A stretch of 28,705 nt of DNA from Chara braunii (GCA_003427395.1 BFEA01000052.1:68395-97099), one strand, 5' to 3'. Counted from the first letter of the stretch, positions 1-9,777 are shown. Numbers and translations: made by a program. The notes: generated by a model from the sequence alone, not told the origin.

Positions 1-89
<89 letters not shown>
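1..89. repeat. (TC)n(AC)n microsatellite
   Basis: A short TC run passes directly into about 70 bases of AC dinucleotides. It is the same array as 20321-20409 and marks the contig edge. Confidence 0.95.
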
Positions 90-94
<5 letters not shown>

Positions 95-355
95 ACACAC
101 ACCTCACTTCCTCTTTCACCTCCCCTCTCTTCCGTTCACTTTGTGTCTCTCTCCCACTCTCACTCCTGCTCCTCTTTCCCCCTTGTTCCACTGGAGAACA
201 GGAATTGAACCGTTCACCCCTTTCTGTCTTCGCATTGCAGATCAGGACACCCACTTGGGACTGTAGCCAGCCATACAAAGATTGGACCACAGCCATTGTA
301 CTGCCGCCATACAAAGACAGGACAGGGGGTTACCGATACATGGCCTTATACTCAC

Positions 356-518
356 AACATGGCGGCTGAATATGTCAGCATGTTCCATAGCTGTGCCTCG
401 GAGGAATGCGACATCAGCTGCTGTCTCAAGCTGTTTCATCTTCTTCTGCAACTCGACAGCCATCTCAGAACACCGCTGCTCTAGAAGTGCCAGGGTGTTC
501 GGGGCAGAATCCCGATAC
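356..518 (-). pseudogene. Extra copy of DRP5A exon 3, probably an assembly artefact
   Basis: This block is identical to exon 3 at 20676-20838 and keeps its acceptor (CTAG before GTATCGG) and its GTGAGT donor. It lies downstream of the gene's stop codon at 2160, so it cannot be used in the same transcript in collinear order. Because it sits in the segment bounded by the sequencing adapter, I read it as a copy of the real exon, not a second exon or a paralogue. Confidence 0.88.
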
Positions 519-979
519 CTAGCAAAGAACAGGCACAGCAAGAATGCAACAATCCCGTGCACAATAAATCCGAGGTTAAGCAAACTCCACATGATAGTAG
601 TGGCGTAAGGATCAGAGTTCACTCTTGGGGTTAATACTCTTAAGACTCAAGAGTCCACTGATGCAATCGCTGCACAACAGAAAGACCAAGCATGGCCGAG
701 ACGGTAGGAACAAAAGAAAAAGAGAGAGAACTGGGAGAGCATGGCTGCATACCGATGCAGGGAAGAGGGTCAAAGAAAAGGATACAATCATACAATGACA
801 TATGCAGATAAATAAGGAACGTAGTAAGGTTCTTCAAAACAGATGCCGCGATGATTTGTGGAGCTCGATCAAAGAAGACGGTCGTGTTAGTGTTGTGCAA
901 GCAGACAAGTATGGAAGTAAAATTAGTAAATTCAGGGGATGCTCATATCACTCCCCCTAGCGCGGTAGCATGGTTAATA

Positions 980-1001
980 AAAAAAAAAAAAAAAAAAAAA
1001 A
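980..1001. repeat. Poly(A) tract
   Basis: A run of about 22 A, duplicated at 21299-21321. It could be the tail of an old retroposon, but I recognise no body for it. Confidence 0.7.
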
Positions 1002-1786
1002 GGATAAATTCAGTTTCTTCACAACCCGTGAGTCATGAACTATGTTGCGGGATAAGGTGTTGAAAAATGCACGCAGAAAGGCTGAGGATAAAAGACTGGA
1101 CTCAGTGGGAAGAGTGGAAAGGGCACAAACGTTTACGCAGATCCCTTCCCACGATTTTGAATACTTTAGCTGTAGTTCCAAGTGTGAATTTTGCTGCGCA
1201 CATTTTGGCCAGAGAGTGACGTAAAATAGTGGAAAATTACCACATGATACGGCGTCTGTTCTGTGCAGCACATCGTTGCCATGTCTTAGCGACACAAAAC
1301 GAGGGTTGCGCTCGTTATAGGACTTAACCCAACATCTCATGACACGAGCTGAAGACAGCCATGCAGCACCTGTATGAAGTCAAAGTACATCTTAGTCCCA
1401 TTCGTTGAGCGCACAACACACGAAGAAATGTCCTTAACTCTCGAGTATGCGACGTGCTTGGTTTCGCAGTCCAAGTCCGTCGATTTAGGCTCCTAGTTCT
1501 CCCATCGCCGCATAATTTAATCTATTTCCGAAGGGTACGAAGTCAGTAGATGTCAAAGCAGCCAACACTACTTAGTTAGTCTCACCTGACCACCGACGGT
1601 CGTGGTGTTGCTATGAATCCTGTAGACCATCTTCGGGTTTTGTGACAAATCGGGGAACCCTAAACCCGACTTCTTTTATTTCCAAGATCCACAGAGATGA
1701 AACGGTATTCACCAATTCGTGGTAGCTGAGGTAGATCCCAGGGTTCGATCCCTAGTTCTTACCTTGCCTGTGTACAGTATCTGTGT

Positions 1787-1816
1787 CTGTCTCTTATACA
1801 CATCTAGATGTGTATA

Positions 1817-1818
<2 letters not shown>
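1787..1818. other. Residual Nextera mate-pair junction adapter
   Basis: Bases 1787-1805 are the 19-base transposase mosaic end CTGTCTCTTATACACATCT. Bases 1806-1818 are AGATGTGTATAAG, the start of its reverse complement. Joined head to head, these are 32 of the 38 bases of the circularisation junction used in Nextera mate-pair libraries. The last six bases are replaced by a CA repeat. This is laboratory sequence and marks a false join between the duplicate on its left and the genuine 3' end of the gene on its right. Confidence 0.95.

Positions 1819-1854
<36 letters not shown>
1819..1854. repeat. (CA)n microsatellite after the adapter
   Basis: About 18 CA units directly follow the adapter. The true left neighbour of this repeat is not in the window. 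From here to 2160 I see only a probable 3' untranslated region or flank of the minus-strand gene, with a further short CA/TG patch near 2039-2064 and no clear AATAAA signal. Confidence 0.85.
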
Positions 1855-1855
<1 letters not shown>

Positions 1856-2159
1856 CTTAACAAATGAAGTGCAAATTTGCAAAACCCTTTTTCAGAGAAG
1901 GCTGCCCTTCTCAAGTGAACGAGATCATCACACTGAATACACTCCAAACCTACTCCTCACAGAAAACACTGATTGAATTGATACAATATACAGATTCACA
2001 ATCTAACGGTCATGCACACCCTACTGTGTCACTACCTACACACACGCACTGTGTGTGTGTGTGGACAAACATGCCTCCCTCCCAATCCCCCTTCCACCCT
2101 CCTTCCCCCTCGCACCCTTTTCGGCACTGCCACTTTCTCAGAAATATGATGGAACAGAC

Positions 2160-2346
2160 TCAAAGTGCTTTGGCGAGCTGGCGAAACTCATCCTTGCATG
2201 TCTTCAGCGTCTCAAGGCGCTTGGCGAGGTTGGCAGCCTCCTCTTCCATTTTCTCCATTGCTCCAGGTACAACAAACATCTCCATGAAGCTCTCATCACA
2301 GCAGGCAAAGAGTTCCAGGAAAATGGCAGTGCGAAGCCGCGTTCGG
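2160..2346 (-). CDS. DRP5A: DRP5A-like dynamin-related protein, exon 7 (C-terminal end, stop)
   Basis: Last exon, residues 635-696 of the visible protein. The acceptor is GTGAACAG before CCGAACG. Its first base completes the Cys codon begun by exon 6 (TG|C). The peptide runs CRTRLRTAIFLELFACCDES, then FMEMFVVPGAM and a charged helical tail ending EFRQLAKAL before TGA. This is the end of the GTPase effector region and matches the C-terminus I know from land-plant DRP5A in pattern and stop position. There is no PH or proline-rich domain after it, as expected for this subfamily. The Glu/Lys/Leu-rich final 35 residues should form a helix of the stalk or bundle-signalling element. Confidence 0.9.
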
Positions 2347-2572
2347 CTGTTCACAAACGGGACGGCAACGATAAACAGAAAATCACCACACACACACAGA
2401 ATGATTACACAGACAGATATGATGAAGCATGGAGAAAGTCAAGACTCACCTTTCCTTACCTCCCCCTTTTCACCAAACGAACGAAACATTGAAATCCTAA
2501 CCTTCGTAACCTTCCACATTGAAATCCGATGTTTGGCCAGCCTTCCTTATTTGCCAAGCAGATTCATTCGAC

Positions 2573-3155
2573 AACCAAACAAACGAACAAACATACGAAC
2601 AAACAAACAAACAAACAAACAAACGAACAAACAAACAAACGAACAAACAAACGAACAAACAAACGAAACATGCAAAACATGCAAAAAAGTTGAAAAAACA
2701 AAAACAAACCCAAAAGGATCAACAAGCAATGAACGAACCCAATAAACCAAACCTCAACCAACCCAATAAACACAACCAACTCACAAGCCGAACCAACACA
2801 AGCGCAATCACCAAAAAACAAACATCCCAGGCCACCCAAAGCTAACCAAGCCAGACCGACTCTACTAAACCAATCCAGACCACCTAAACTAAACCAAACT
2901 AAACGACATATTAAAACAAACTAAACCATATTAAACCACATTAAACCAGACTAAACCCTAAACCCTAAACCAAAAGCCAAACCAAACTAAACCAAGCCAA
3001 ACCAAAGTTACCAAACAACCAACCAACCAAGCAGAAAGACAAAGTTGACAAACCAGACAGCCAGAGGAAACAAAAACAAACTAAACAAAGCAAATGACAA
3101 CAAACTAAACAAATAAAACAAACAAACAAAACAAACAAAACAAAACAAACAAGGG
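2573..3155. repeat. AAAC-type low-complexity tract with telomere-like stretch
   Basis: Almost G-free on this strand: runs of AAAC and GAAC tetramers grade into looser ACCAAACTAA motifs. At 2951-2972 there are two to three copies of CCCTAAA, the plant-type telomere unit, read on the C-rich strand. The tract is in the intron between exons 6 and 7 and has no coding content. Confidence 0.85.
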
Positions 3156-3162
3156 GAAATTA

Positions 3163-3526
3163 TCGAAATGCCCCTCCAACGGCCAACTTCCCGTGTCATG
3201 CCCCTGGGGCCTCTGAAGTTTCAAGCAGACCCCTGTCAGTGAGGGGTGTGACTTTCCAGCATGCCCCTGTGGCCGTTGGTGGCACTCGCAGCTGTTCCCC
3301 TGGCCCTGGGAGGGGAGCTACCGGGGCATACTGGAAATTTGGAGCCGGTGCCGACAGGGGCATATGGAACATATTCGAGGCCCAGACGACACCAGGCGTT
3401 TTTGAAACTTCAATCGTTGTCAGAGGGGTGCGACAGGGTAAGTCAGCCGTCAGAGGGGCATACCGCAAATAGATGGAAGTCAGAGGGGCATACCACAAAT
3501 CACTGGAAGTCAGAGGGGCATTTCGA
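3163..3526. repeat. 364-bp block with 14-bp perfect terminal inverted repeats
   Basis: The block starts with TCGAAATGCCCCTC and ends with the exact reverse complement GAGGGGCATTTCGA. Inside are many copies of the octamer ATGCCCCT and its complement AGGGGCAT. The right half (about 3420-3520) has short tandem units of 30 to 37 bases beginning GTCAGAGGGGCATACC. AAAC repeats flank both sides. It could be a small non-autonomous element inserted in the AAAC tract or a satellite-like array that folds back. No transposase is present. Confidence 0.6.
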
Positions 3527-3535
3527 AAACTTTCC

Positions 3536-3632
3536 CAACAAACAAACAAAACAAACAACCGAACAAACAAGCAAATAAAACAATCGAACAAAACAGACGA
3601 GCAAAACAAATAGCCCAACAAACAAACAAAGC
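3536..3632. repeat. AAAC-type low-complexity tract, right arm
   Basis: A continuation of the AAAC/GAAC repeat on the other side of the inverted-repeat block, which suggests that the block interrupted a longer tract. Confidence 0.8.
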
Positions 3633-3753
3633 ATTTTTTTGACTGCCAGATGATAGTTTGTGCCATTTGTCAGCAGAAAGCAGACTTGTCTGCCGAATAC
3701 GGCAGATAGTGGAAACAGGGTTGGGTAAGTGGGTGAAGATGGAAGCAACTTAC

Positions 3754-4594
3754 CAAGGTGTCAAGAATCCTGTATTGAGAGTGGACAGAACCAGCCGATC
3801 GACGAGCACTTCTCGAATGAGCTTGAACTGATCCGATACGCTATCGCACACTTCTGCATAAGCTTGTCTTACACCAGGGTTGTCCGAAAGGCGACCTCCT
3901 GTGCCTCCAAGGATCACGCAGTCATCAGGGTCATGTCGCTTCTTCTTCTCTCTTTTCTGGAGCCGACTGTTTCCAGCCGCACCCCCTAAGCGGGATGACC
4001 TCCCAGATGCCTCTCCAGTGCTTTCCGTGCTGGGTCGTTTCCGAGCCGGCGAGCGAAGTCTCATCTCACCACGGCCGCTTGCGGCTGCGTACTCACGCCG
4101 TTTCTCTTTTCCCATCTCAGCCGCCTGATCAGGCGAGGGTGTCTCCGGGACAGTCTCCTGGCTTTCGCGGAACTGCATCCTCCCGGGACTCCTGGAGCCT
4201 CGCTCTCCTCCCCCACCGCCTCGGTGGCCTATTCCATTTGCCATGGCCGACATCGTTGGACCTGCTCCCAAGGCATCCGCTGCCACATTTTCCACTCCTG
4301 TTTCGTCATCGTCCACAGAAGAGTCGATACTTCGGCATCCATCTTTTCCACTCAGCCCTACAGCAGCACAGTACCCAGCCCTGCTGCGCGTCGACCTGCT
4401 GTCAATACCACTGAGCTCATCCCTGCTCCGTGCAGGCACATGTGGCACCCCGATTTGTGAGTACAGGCTGGTCACAGTAGTGAGGTGATTCCTTGCTAGC
4501 TCCTTGCAGGTCCTCGCTACCTCATTGATAAATTGATTGTACACTCGTCGCAGCTCTGATTGGTAGACGACATAAGGGGCAAGTGTTTTCGAAA
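3754..4594 (-). CDS. DRP5A: DRP5A-like dynamin-related protein, exon 6 (stalk, disordered linker, GED)
   Basis: An 841-nt exon, residues 355-635. The acceptor is a pyrimidine-rich TTTTTGCTGCAG and the donor is CTTG|GTAAGT. The first two bases complete a Val codon started by exon 5. The N-terminal 55 residues are helical (VYQSELRRVYNQF, then ARTCKELARNHLTTV) and match the end of the middle/stalk region. A long Ser/Gly/Arg-rich segment of about 165 residues follows, predicted disordered. It contains TVPETPSPDQ, a motif I recognise from land-plant DRP5A, and a basic cluster QKREKKKRH. The exon ends with a conserved GED segment, IREVLVDRLVLSTLNTGFLTP. The linker seems longer and more basic than in Arabidopsis. 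The exon is fully open despite its repeat-rich surroundings. Confidence 0.9.
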
Positions 4595-4718
4595 CTGCAG
4601 CAAAAACAGATTCAAGACAGCGGGTGCAACAGGAAAGAGGACCCGATCAGTAGTAGAGGACACGAGCTTGTCAACATGCTCACCGAGTATTTCAGCAAGG
4701 AGGTGGCAGCAATGTAAA
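4595..4718. other. Intron 5 near its acceptor; nothing recognised
   Basis: This stretch leads into the exon 6 acceptor on the minus strand. An in-frame stop lies upstream of the acceptor, which supports the chosen exon edge. Confidence 0.6.
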
Positions 4719-4885
4719 GGGGGGGGGAGAAGGGTGGGGTTGAGTTGAGTGGGTGGGTGGGCGGGGGTGTGAGGTGGGTTTGTTCAAAAGGTATGAAAGA
4801 TAGATCTCTGACTTCACCAGACATTAAATGAGGAGGGGGGGGCAGGGCGGGGGGGGAGTTGACTGGGTGGGTGGGGCTGTGAAGT
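4719..4885 (+). repeat. G-rich imperfect direct repeat
   Basis: Two G-rich stretches about 110 bases apart share a pattern of long G runs, then GGGGTTGAGTTGAGTGGGTG (or a close variant), then a G-rich GTGTGAGG tail. The many G runs could form quadruplexes on this strand, which is the non-transcribed strand for the host gene. Confidence 0.6.
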
Positions 4886-5198
4886 GGCTTGCAGTCTGCA
4901 GACATAGGAGGCAGACTGCAGGCTAAGCCAACACTCTGAGGCTGCAGTCTGCGTGTTATGTTTGCAGACTGCCTCTGTTACGAACTTCCGCTCATCACCT
5001 CACTTGCACACTTGATTGAGATGAGATCACACTGGATTTCAAACCCACAGAAAATCGGAATTGAATAGTCACCTACAAAATAGTTGATGAAATCAGACAA
5101 AGGTGATGGATAATTGAAGGGCCGGCCTCCCTGAGCAGTATGCAACAATCGGCTCGAGAAACCATCCAGTGAACAACAAGTTATCACTGGCTATGGCT

Positions 5199-5200
<2 letters not shown>
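4886..5200. other. Intronic sequence, nothing recognised
   Basis: It has short repeats of a GCAGTCTGC/GCAGACTGC palindrome-like motif (4888-4975) but no gene, RNA or known element that I can support. Confidence 0.5.

Positions 5201-5282
<82 letters not shown>
5201..5282. repeat. (TC)n microsatellite
   Basis: About 40 perfect TC units. Confidence 0.97.
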
Positions 5283-5286
<4 letters not shown>

Positions 5287-5584
5287 GAGCAGTGCTGAAA
5301 GAAGCTCCTCTCTAGTCTCACCAAGCAGCAAAAAACATATGACGAATCAATTCTGAATGAGGTTTTTGGCCCAACTCATCACTTTTGAGGAGCAGCTGCT
5401 TGCCTAGGCCTACAGTGTCCACCTACCAAAAGAAAAAGCCTAAAACTACCCAACAAAAAGATCCTACCAGCTGCCAGGCGCGACGACGGGGATTGTACAA
5501 GTGGGGATGAGCAGGGCTACGGGAGTGGCTCAACCGTGCGGGACTCGTGGGTCCCGCAGGTCTACACACAACACAACCATCGAG
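5283..5584. other. Intronic sequence, nothing recognised
   Basis: No coding or RNA signal seen. A GATCCTAC word at about 5460 recurs after the LINE tail at 14692, but the wider similarity is weak. Confidence 0.4.
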
Positions 5585-6345
5585 GGGAGGCGGGAAGTGC
5601 GTGGTAGCCATTGCGGGAAGGAGGAAGTGCGTGGAAGAAGGTGAGAGGGTGAAGTGTCACAAAGAGAAGTGATGATGTGGCATAGGAAAGGAAAGTGATG
5701 GGTCATACGAACATCTGATTCGAAGGAATCATTGGTTGCAGGGACATCGACAAGCTGGAGGCATTGTGCTGTGATAGGTTTAAAGAAGAAGATTGGGACA
5801 TCTCTTCGGTTGAGGCACTTCACTAAGATTGGATTCACGAACGAGGTAACTCGACACTCCTTTATATCGTCGGGGTGGAACTTCAACATTGGCCGTGGCA
5901 TTGCAATTGACAAGAACAGAATATATCGGTCTTACATTGATGAAGTGAAAAACAATTGTCCTTACACTGGGAGGGCTGTTCGATATTCACCACAAGGGAG
6001 AGGGTGGGAAGAGAGGGTGACGTGACACAAAGGGAGGAGATGACATGGCAAAGGAAAGGGAAGTGACGGGTCACAAGGAAAGAGAAGGTGGGAGGGAGAG
6101 TGACGAGGGGATGACGGGGCATAGAAACAAGTAGTAACGGGCCATAAGAAGGGAAGTGAAAGGGAGAGGGACGAAGAAGGGACGGGGCATAGGAAGAGGA
6201 AGTCACGAGCCATAAGGAGGAAAGGGAAGCGGAAGGGAGAGCGGAGTAGAAAAGAAGGGAAGGTGATAAGGCGAAAGAAGAGAGTGAAAAGGGGAAGGGG
6301 GCAAGCAGTATAGAGTAGAACTCGATACAACCTGGGTTAATCGCT
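5585..6345. repeat. Purine-rich degenerate repeat around an unidentified segment
   Basis: Two A/G-rich blocks (5620-5715 and 5995 onward) share phrases such as GTCACAAAG, ATGGCATAGGAAAGG and GTGATGGGTCA, so they are diverged direct repeats. They surround about 280 bases (5716-5995) of more balanced composition, open in one plus frame over 5732-6025 (97 codons). I do not recognise that peptide. The right block continues as loose AAGGGAAGTGACGGGTCA-like units to about 6340. Confidence 0.5.
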
Positions 6346-6351
6346 TGGGAG

Positions 6352-6382
<31 letters not shown>
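6352..6382 (+). repeat. A24G7 tract just before the LINE
   Basis: 24 A followed by 7 G. The A run may be the tail of an older plus-strand retroposon or the A-rich target at which the LINE inserted. I could not find a matching target-site duplication after the LINE tail. Confidence 0.7.
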
Positions 6383-6663
6383 CGAAAGGGGCAAGATAAG
6401 GGGTGGATGCAGCTTAGGAGGGAAGAGGGGTTGGACGGGCTAGGGGTGGAACACCCTGGTTCAGGGGGGTGGACGCTGCTTGGGAGGGTAGAGGGGCGGG
6501 TGGTTGGCTACACCCTGGTTCAGGGGGGTGGACGCTGCCAGGGAGGGAGAGCTGGAGGGGGTGGGGTGGACACACAAGGTAAGACATAGGGAGTAAGGGG
6601 CTGCCCGTAGTGGAGGGTGGTTAACTAGTCTTTGGTTCAAGGGCTAACACAGGGATTTAGAAA
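6383..6663 (+). other. LINE 5' untranslated leader with direct repeat
   Basis: G-rich leader. A 29-base phrase beginning ACACCCTGGTTCAGGGGGGT occurs exactly at 6451-6479 and 6510-6538, within units about 59 bases long. Repeated 5' leaders often carry the internal promoter of a LINE. That role here is inference. Confidence 0.6.
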
Positions 6664-8689
6664 ATGTCGTTCACATACGTAATGGCAGCCCATAGGGCTA
6701 TGACTGAAAAGGATAGGAGGGAGAGCGAACAACTGAGGGTACAAGGGGAGGGGGGAAGGAGAGGAGAGCTACAATCAGCATCACAGAGCACGTCAAGCCC
6801 AAGCGTCAGGGTCAGCCAATCTAGGGCGCTGGGACAAAAAGCTCTTGACTTCCTGATGGAAAAAACAAAAATCACGGCGCCGGTCAAAGTCACAAAAGAG
6901 GTGGTCAAGGGCCAAGATGGAAAGGAGGAAGTGGACGTATGGGATACCCGGAACAGGATCTGCAGTCACTTCACGATCTCTATGCACGTCATGCTGTGTT
7001 ATTTAATTTTTCAGACAAAAACAAGGAACTCTCTCTTAATGAAAAAAGAAAGTGGGTGATGGAGAGGCTCAGGGGACTAGAGCACATCCCAGGCATGGAA
7101 CCAGAGGTATCATATTACAAAAGGGGAAGATTTACGGTAATGATAGTTTGTGTGGACCCAGCTTACGCTCATTTTTTACTATCCCTGGGTTCTCTCAAAT
7201 GTCATGGGTCTGTGGTAACAATGCAAGCATGGAAGCCGCCTCCGCCACCACCGGCGGAAGCATCGAGACACAGGCAGTCTATGCTTAGAGATCATTTTTG
7301 GGTACAATTTGACAACCTATCGGAGGGTATGCATAGCTTTGTACAACAACGTCTGATGGAGGAATTCCCAAATAATCCAATCATAGAGTGGCTCCCTGCT
7401 AATCCGTACTTTCTAGCTCCGAATCATGAGTCAAGGGTGGTATGTTTGGAGGTTAAGTCGGGAGCTCCGCCAAAGTTCCCTGAGGCCTGGATTTTTCGCA
7501 GGCGGACAGAAAGAATTACTCTTTTTATATCCACAAAAACTAATCCGTTTTGCTTTAAGTGTAGAGGTAGGGGACACTTGGGGGATGCACTGCCCGCAGT
7601 CTGAGTCGGGGTCAGGAGGTAGTCAGCCACCGCCAAAGTTCCCTGAGGCCTGGATTTTTCGCAGGCGGACAGAAAGAATTACTGTTTTTATATCCACAAA
7701 AACTAATCCGTTTTGCTTCAAGTGTAGAGGTAGGGGACACTTGGGGGATGCACTGCCCGCAGTCTGGGTCGGGGTCAGGAGGTAGTCAGCCACAATTAAA
7801 ACAATCAATGCTTGTTGAATCATACAACAAACCAGGGGTATGGTTCATCAATTCAGCACAATACAGGGGCTGGATCTTTGATGACAACCTGGACATTCCA
7901 TGATGGGTGTGGGTTCTTCGCAGCGCACCAACGGTGAAATCGGACATCTACCCTCCATATGACAGTAGATGGCGGCAAACGGATGCAAAGAGAATGGTGG
8001 AACGAGACGTGGGATTTATCAATAAGCCCATGATAGATGACGCCTCATTGCTGGATGACGGGCAGAGACTACAGACCATGGCAAAGCTACATAAGGTGGG
8101 CCAAGCAGCAGAGCTGGCCTTCTTGGAAAACAGAAGAACAAGAGAGGAGGCACAGAAGTCAGAAGCGGAGGGAAGTTCGTAGGAAAAGGGGGACAATGGT
8201 GTGCAGGGAAGTAAGAACGGTTCAAGGAGTAAAGAAACGAGGGAGGCAGAGATGAAAGAAGATGACGAAGACAGGTCACTGAAGGGGAAGGGAAGGGGGG
8301 AGATGATAGCCCCTCTTAAGAGGAAAATCAATGACAGGGAATCAGTGAAAGGGGATAACTCATACCAAGGACCTAAGCGGGCACATTCAGGGAAGGGAAC
8401 AGATGAAGCTTCCACACAGGGGGAACAGGAAAACAAGGATGATATGGAGGAAGAAGGCAAGGGGGAACAAGGATCTCAAGAGGAAGAAATGGAAATTACA
8501 ACCTCTTCAGATGACACGTCAGCTTCAACATCAAAAGACCAGCAAACAGAACATGGGCCTTCAGCAGGCCGAACTAGCTCTACAAACGGATCACCTTCCG
8601 GTGATAAGGAAAACACAGCAGAGGACTCGGGGGGCGAGGGGGACGAAGGGGCAGGGAAAACGTCACAGGACTTAGATTGGGGACAGTGA
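6664..8689 (+). pseudogene. LINE ORF1, nucleic-acid-binding protein with CCHC knuckle (broken)
   Basis: The start at 6664 follows an A-rich context. Frame 1 carries the first 90 or so codons, then the reading moves to frame 3 near 6940. The part from about 7110 (GRFTVMIVCVDPAYAHFLL, later VVTMQAWKP) resembles the DUF4283-type RNA-binding domain of plant LINE ORF1. It leads to the knuckle NPFCFKCRGRGH. The final Cys of the CX2CX4HX4C pattern is read only after a one-base shift in the GGGGG run at about 7580. A 163-bp tandem duplication repeats this segment. The rest (7907-8689) is a highly charged, Glu/Lys/Ser-rich tail broken by a TAG at 8180. In active relatives the protein coats the LINE RNA. 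This copy is dead. Confidence 0.75.
7467..7792 (+). repeat. 163-bp tandem duplication inside LINE ORF1
   Basis: Copy 1 is 7467-7629 and copy 2 is 7630-7792, differing at only a few bases. Each starts CCGCCAAAGTTCCCTGAGGC and includes the zinc knuckle. The length is 3n+1, so it shifts the frame. By chance this puts the end of the first knuckle in frame with the whole second copy (open 7426-7785). Confidence 0.95.
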
Positions 8690-9777
8690 CAGGCGGGAGA
8701 CACATTGAAGGGGAGGGCGAAGAAGGGGAGGAGGATCCGAAGACACTAGCACAGTGGATTAAGCATGTTCACAAGCTGACGTGGGAGAGACACATTGAAT
8801 GTGAGATTTGTCTGGCACACCACAAGCATGTGCGCAATTTGAAACAAGCCACAGCAGTGGGGGATGACATCACAACAGCAAATAGATTTGAAAGACTGGA
8901 GAATGAGATGGAGGTTAATGAATTCCACGCTACGCAATTCCGATGGAAGGCTAGACTGGACAAGAATGACATCACGGTGCACAATGCGGGGCACGCCAAG
9001 CAGTTCATTTGGCCGGAGTCCTACCAGCCACAGGGTCTGAAGAGATCTGAACAGAAACGAAGGGCCCAACAACGAGAAGCGGAGCAATTGGGAAGCAATA
9101 ACCAGGATTTGTCGGATTCCACTCAGGGGTTAGGGGTGGATGAACAGATGGAAGAGGAAACAAGGCAGGCAGCGATCTTGGAAGCACAAGTCGAGGTTCT
9201 CAGGGATCAGAACAGGGAATTGGGGGAAGACAATATAAATTTGCAAAAAATAGCCTATGCAAACATCAATGCAGCAGCCAAATTGTACACAAGACAAGAC
9301 CCAGGTAAGAGAATCATTCTGCCCTACAGATGGAACAGCGGCAATGCTGATTGGGAGGTGGCCATCAAAAGGTCTCTGGCACTAATCACAGCGAAGGATA
9401 GTCACTGCGAGCATGATATATTGAAGGAACGTATCACAAAAGCTCTGCCCTCGTAGGCACACGTCATTGGGGATCTCAAGCATGATAGGGAAGAATGGGA
9501 AGACGCGGCGAGTGCAGCACACATGGTGCACTACAGGCTAGTCATGATCAAGCTGCAGGAAAAGGCAGTACTGGCTGAGGGATTGATCTGGATGCCATGG
9601 CAAGTGGTGGAGACGATCCCGTATGGACTGCTGGGGGGTCCGGAGGCGGCAGAATGGGTGGCAAGGGGAGCGGCCATAGTGACCAAAAGTGATGTGTTTG
9701 CATGGCAGCCGGACTACATCGACGAAAAGATCGAGATTTTGGCTACAACAGTAGACTGGATCCGGGTAGGATCCTGA
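8677..9777 (+). pseudogene. Unrecognised middle ORF of the LINE (one TAG)
   Basis: One frame is open from 8677 to 9777 except for a TAG at 9454-9456. The first codon of the open stretch is TTG. The first ATG comes only near 8908, so it may be the tail of ORF1 reached by a frameshift and not a separate gene. It follows the ORF1 stop with a 13-base overlap and ends 40 bases before ORF2. The roughly 365-codon product has a small Cys/His cluster near its start (CEICLAHHKH), a basic patch KRSEQKRRAQQ, and a long Glu/Gln/Leu-rich region (EAQVEVLRDQNRELGEDN) that should form a coiled coil. I know no counterpart in standard two-ORF plant LINEs. Confidence 0.6.

Larger units (their letters stand above)
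1..1786. repeat. Misplaced duplicate of 20321-22106
   Basis: Bases 1-1743 read the same as 20321-22063 (constant offset 20320), including microsatellite, exon 3 and an A-rich tract. The first base matches the base just after the single N at 20320. From 1744 to 1786 the copies drift apart through several mismatches, mostly transitions, and a small indel, and then the adapter at 1787 begins. The near-perfect identity, the shared start at a contig break and the adapter at the other end point to an assembly artefact, not a genomic duplication. Confidence 0.9.

Noticed and set aside
2573-2845. Long open frames rich in Lys, Thr, Gln and Asn over the AAAC tract
   Set aside because: They come from the tetranucleotide repeat, are open on several frames and both strands, and have no domain.
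2951-2972. Chromosome end (telomere)
   Set aside because: Only two to three CCCTAAA units in an intron-embedded low-complexity tract. It is an interstitial match or part of the repeat drift.
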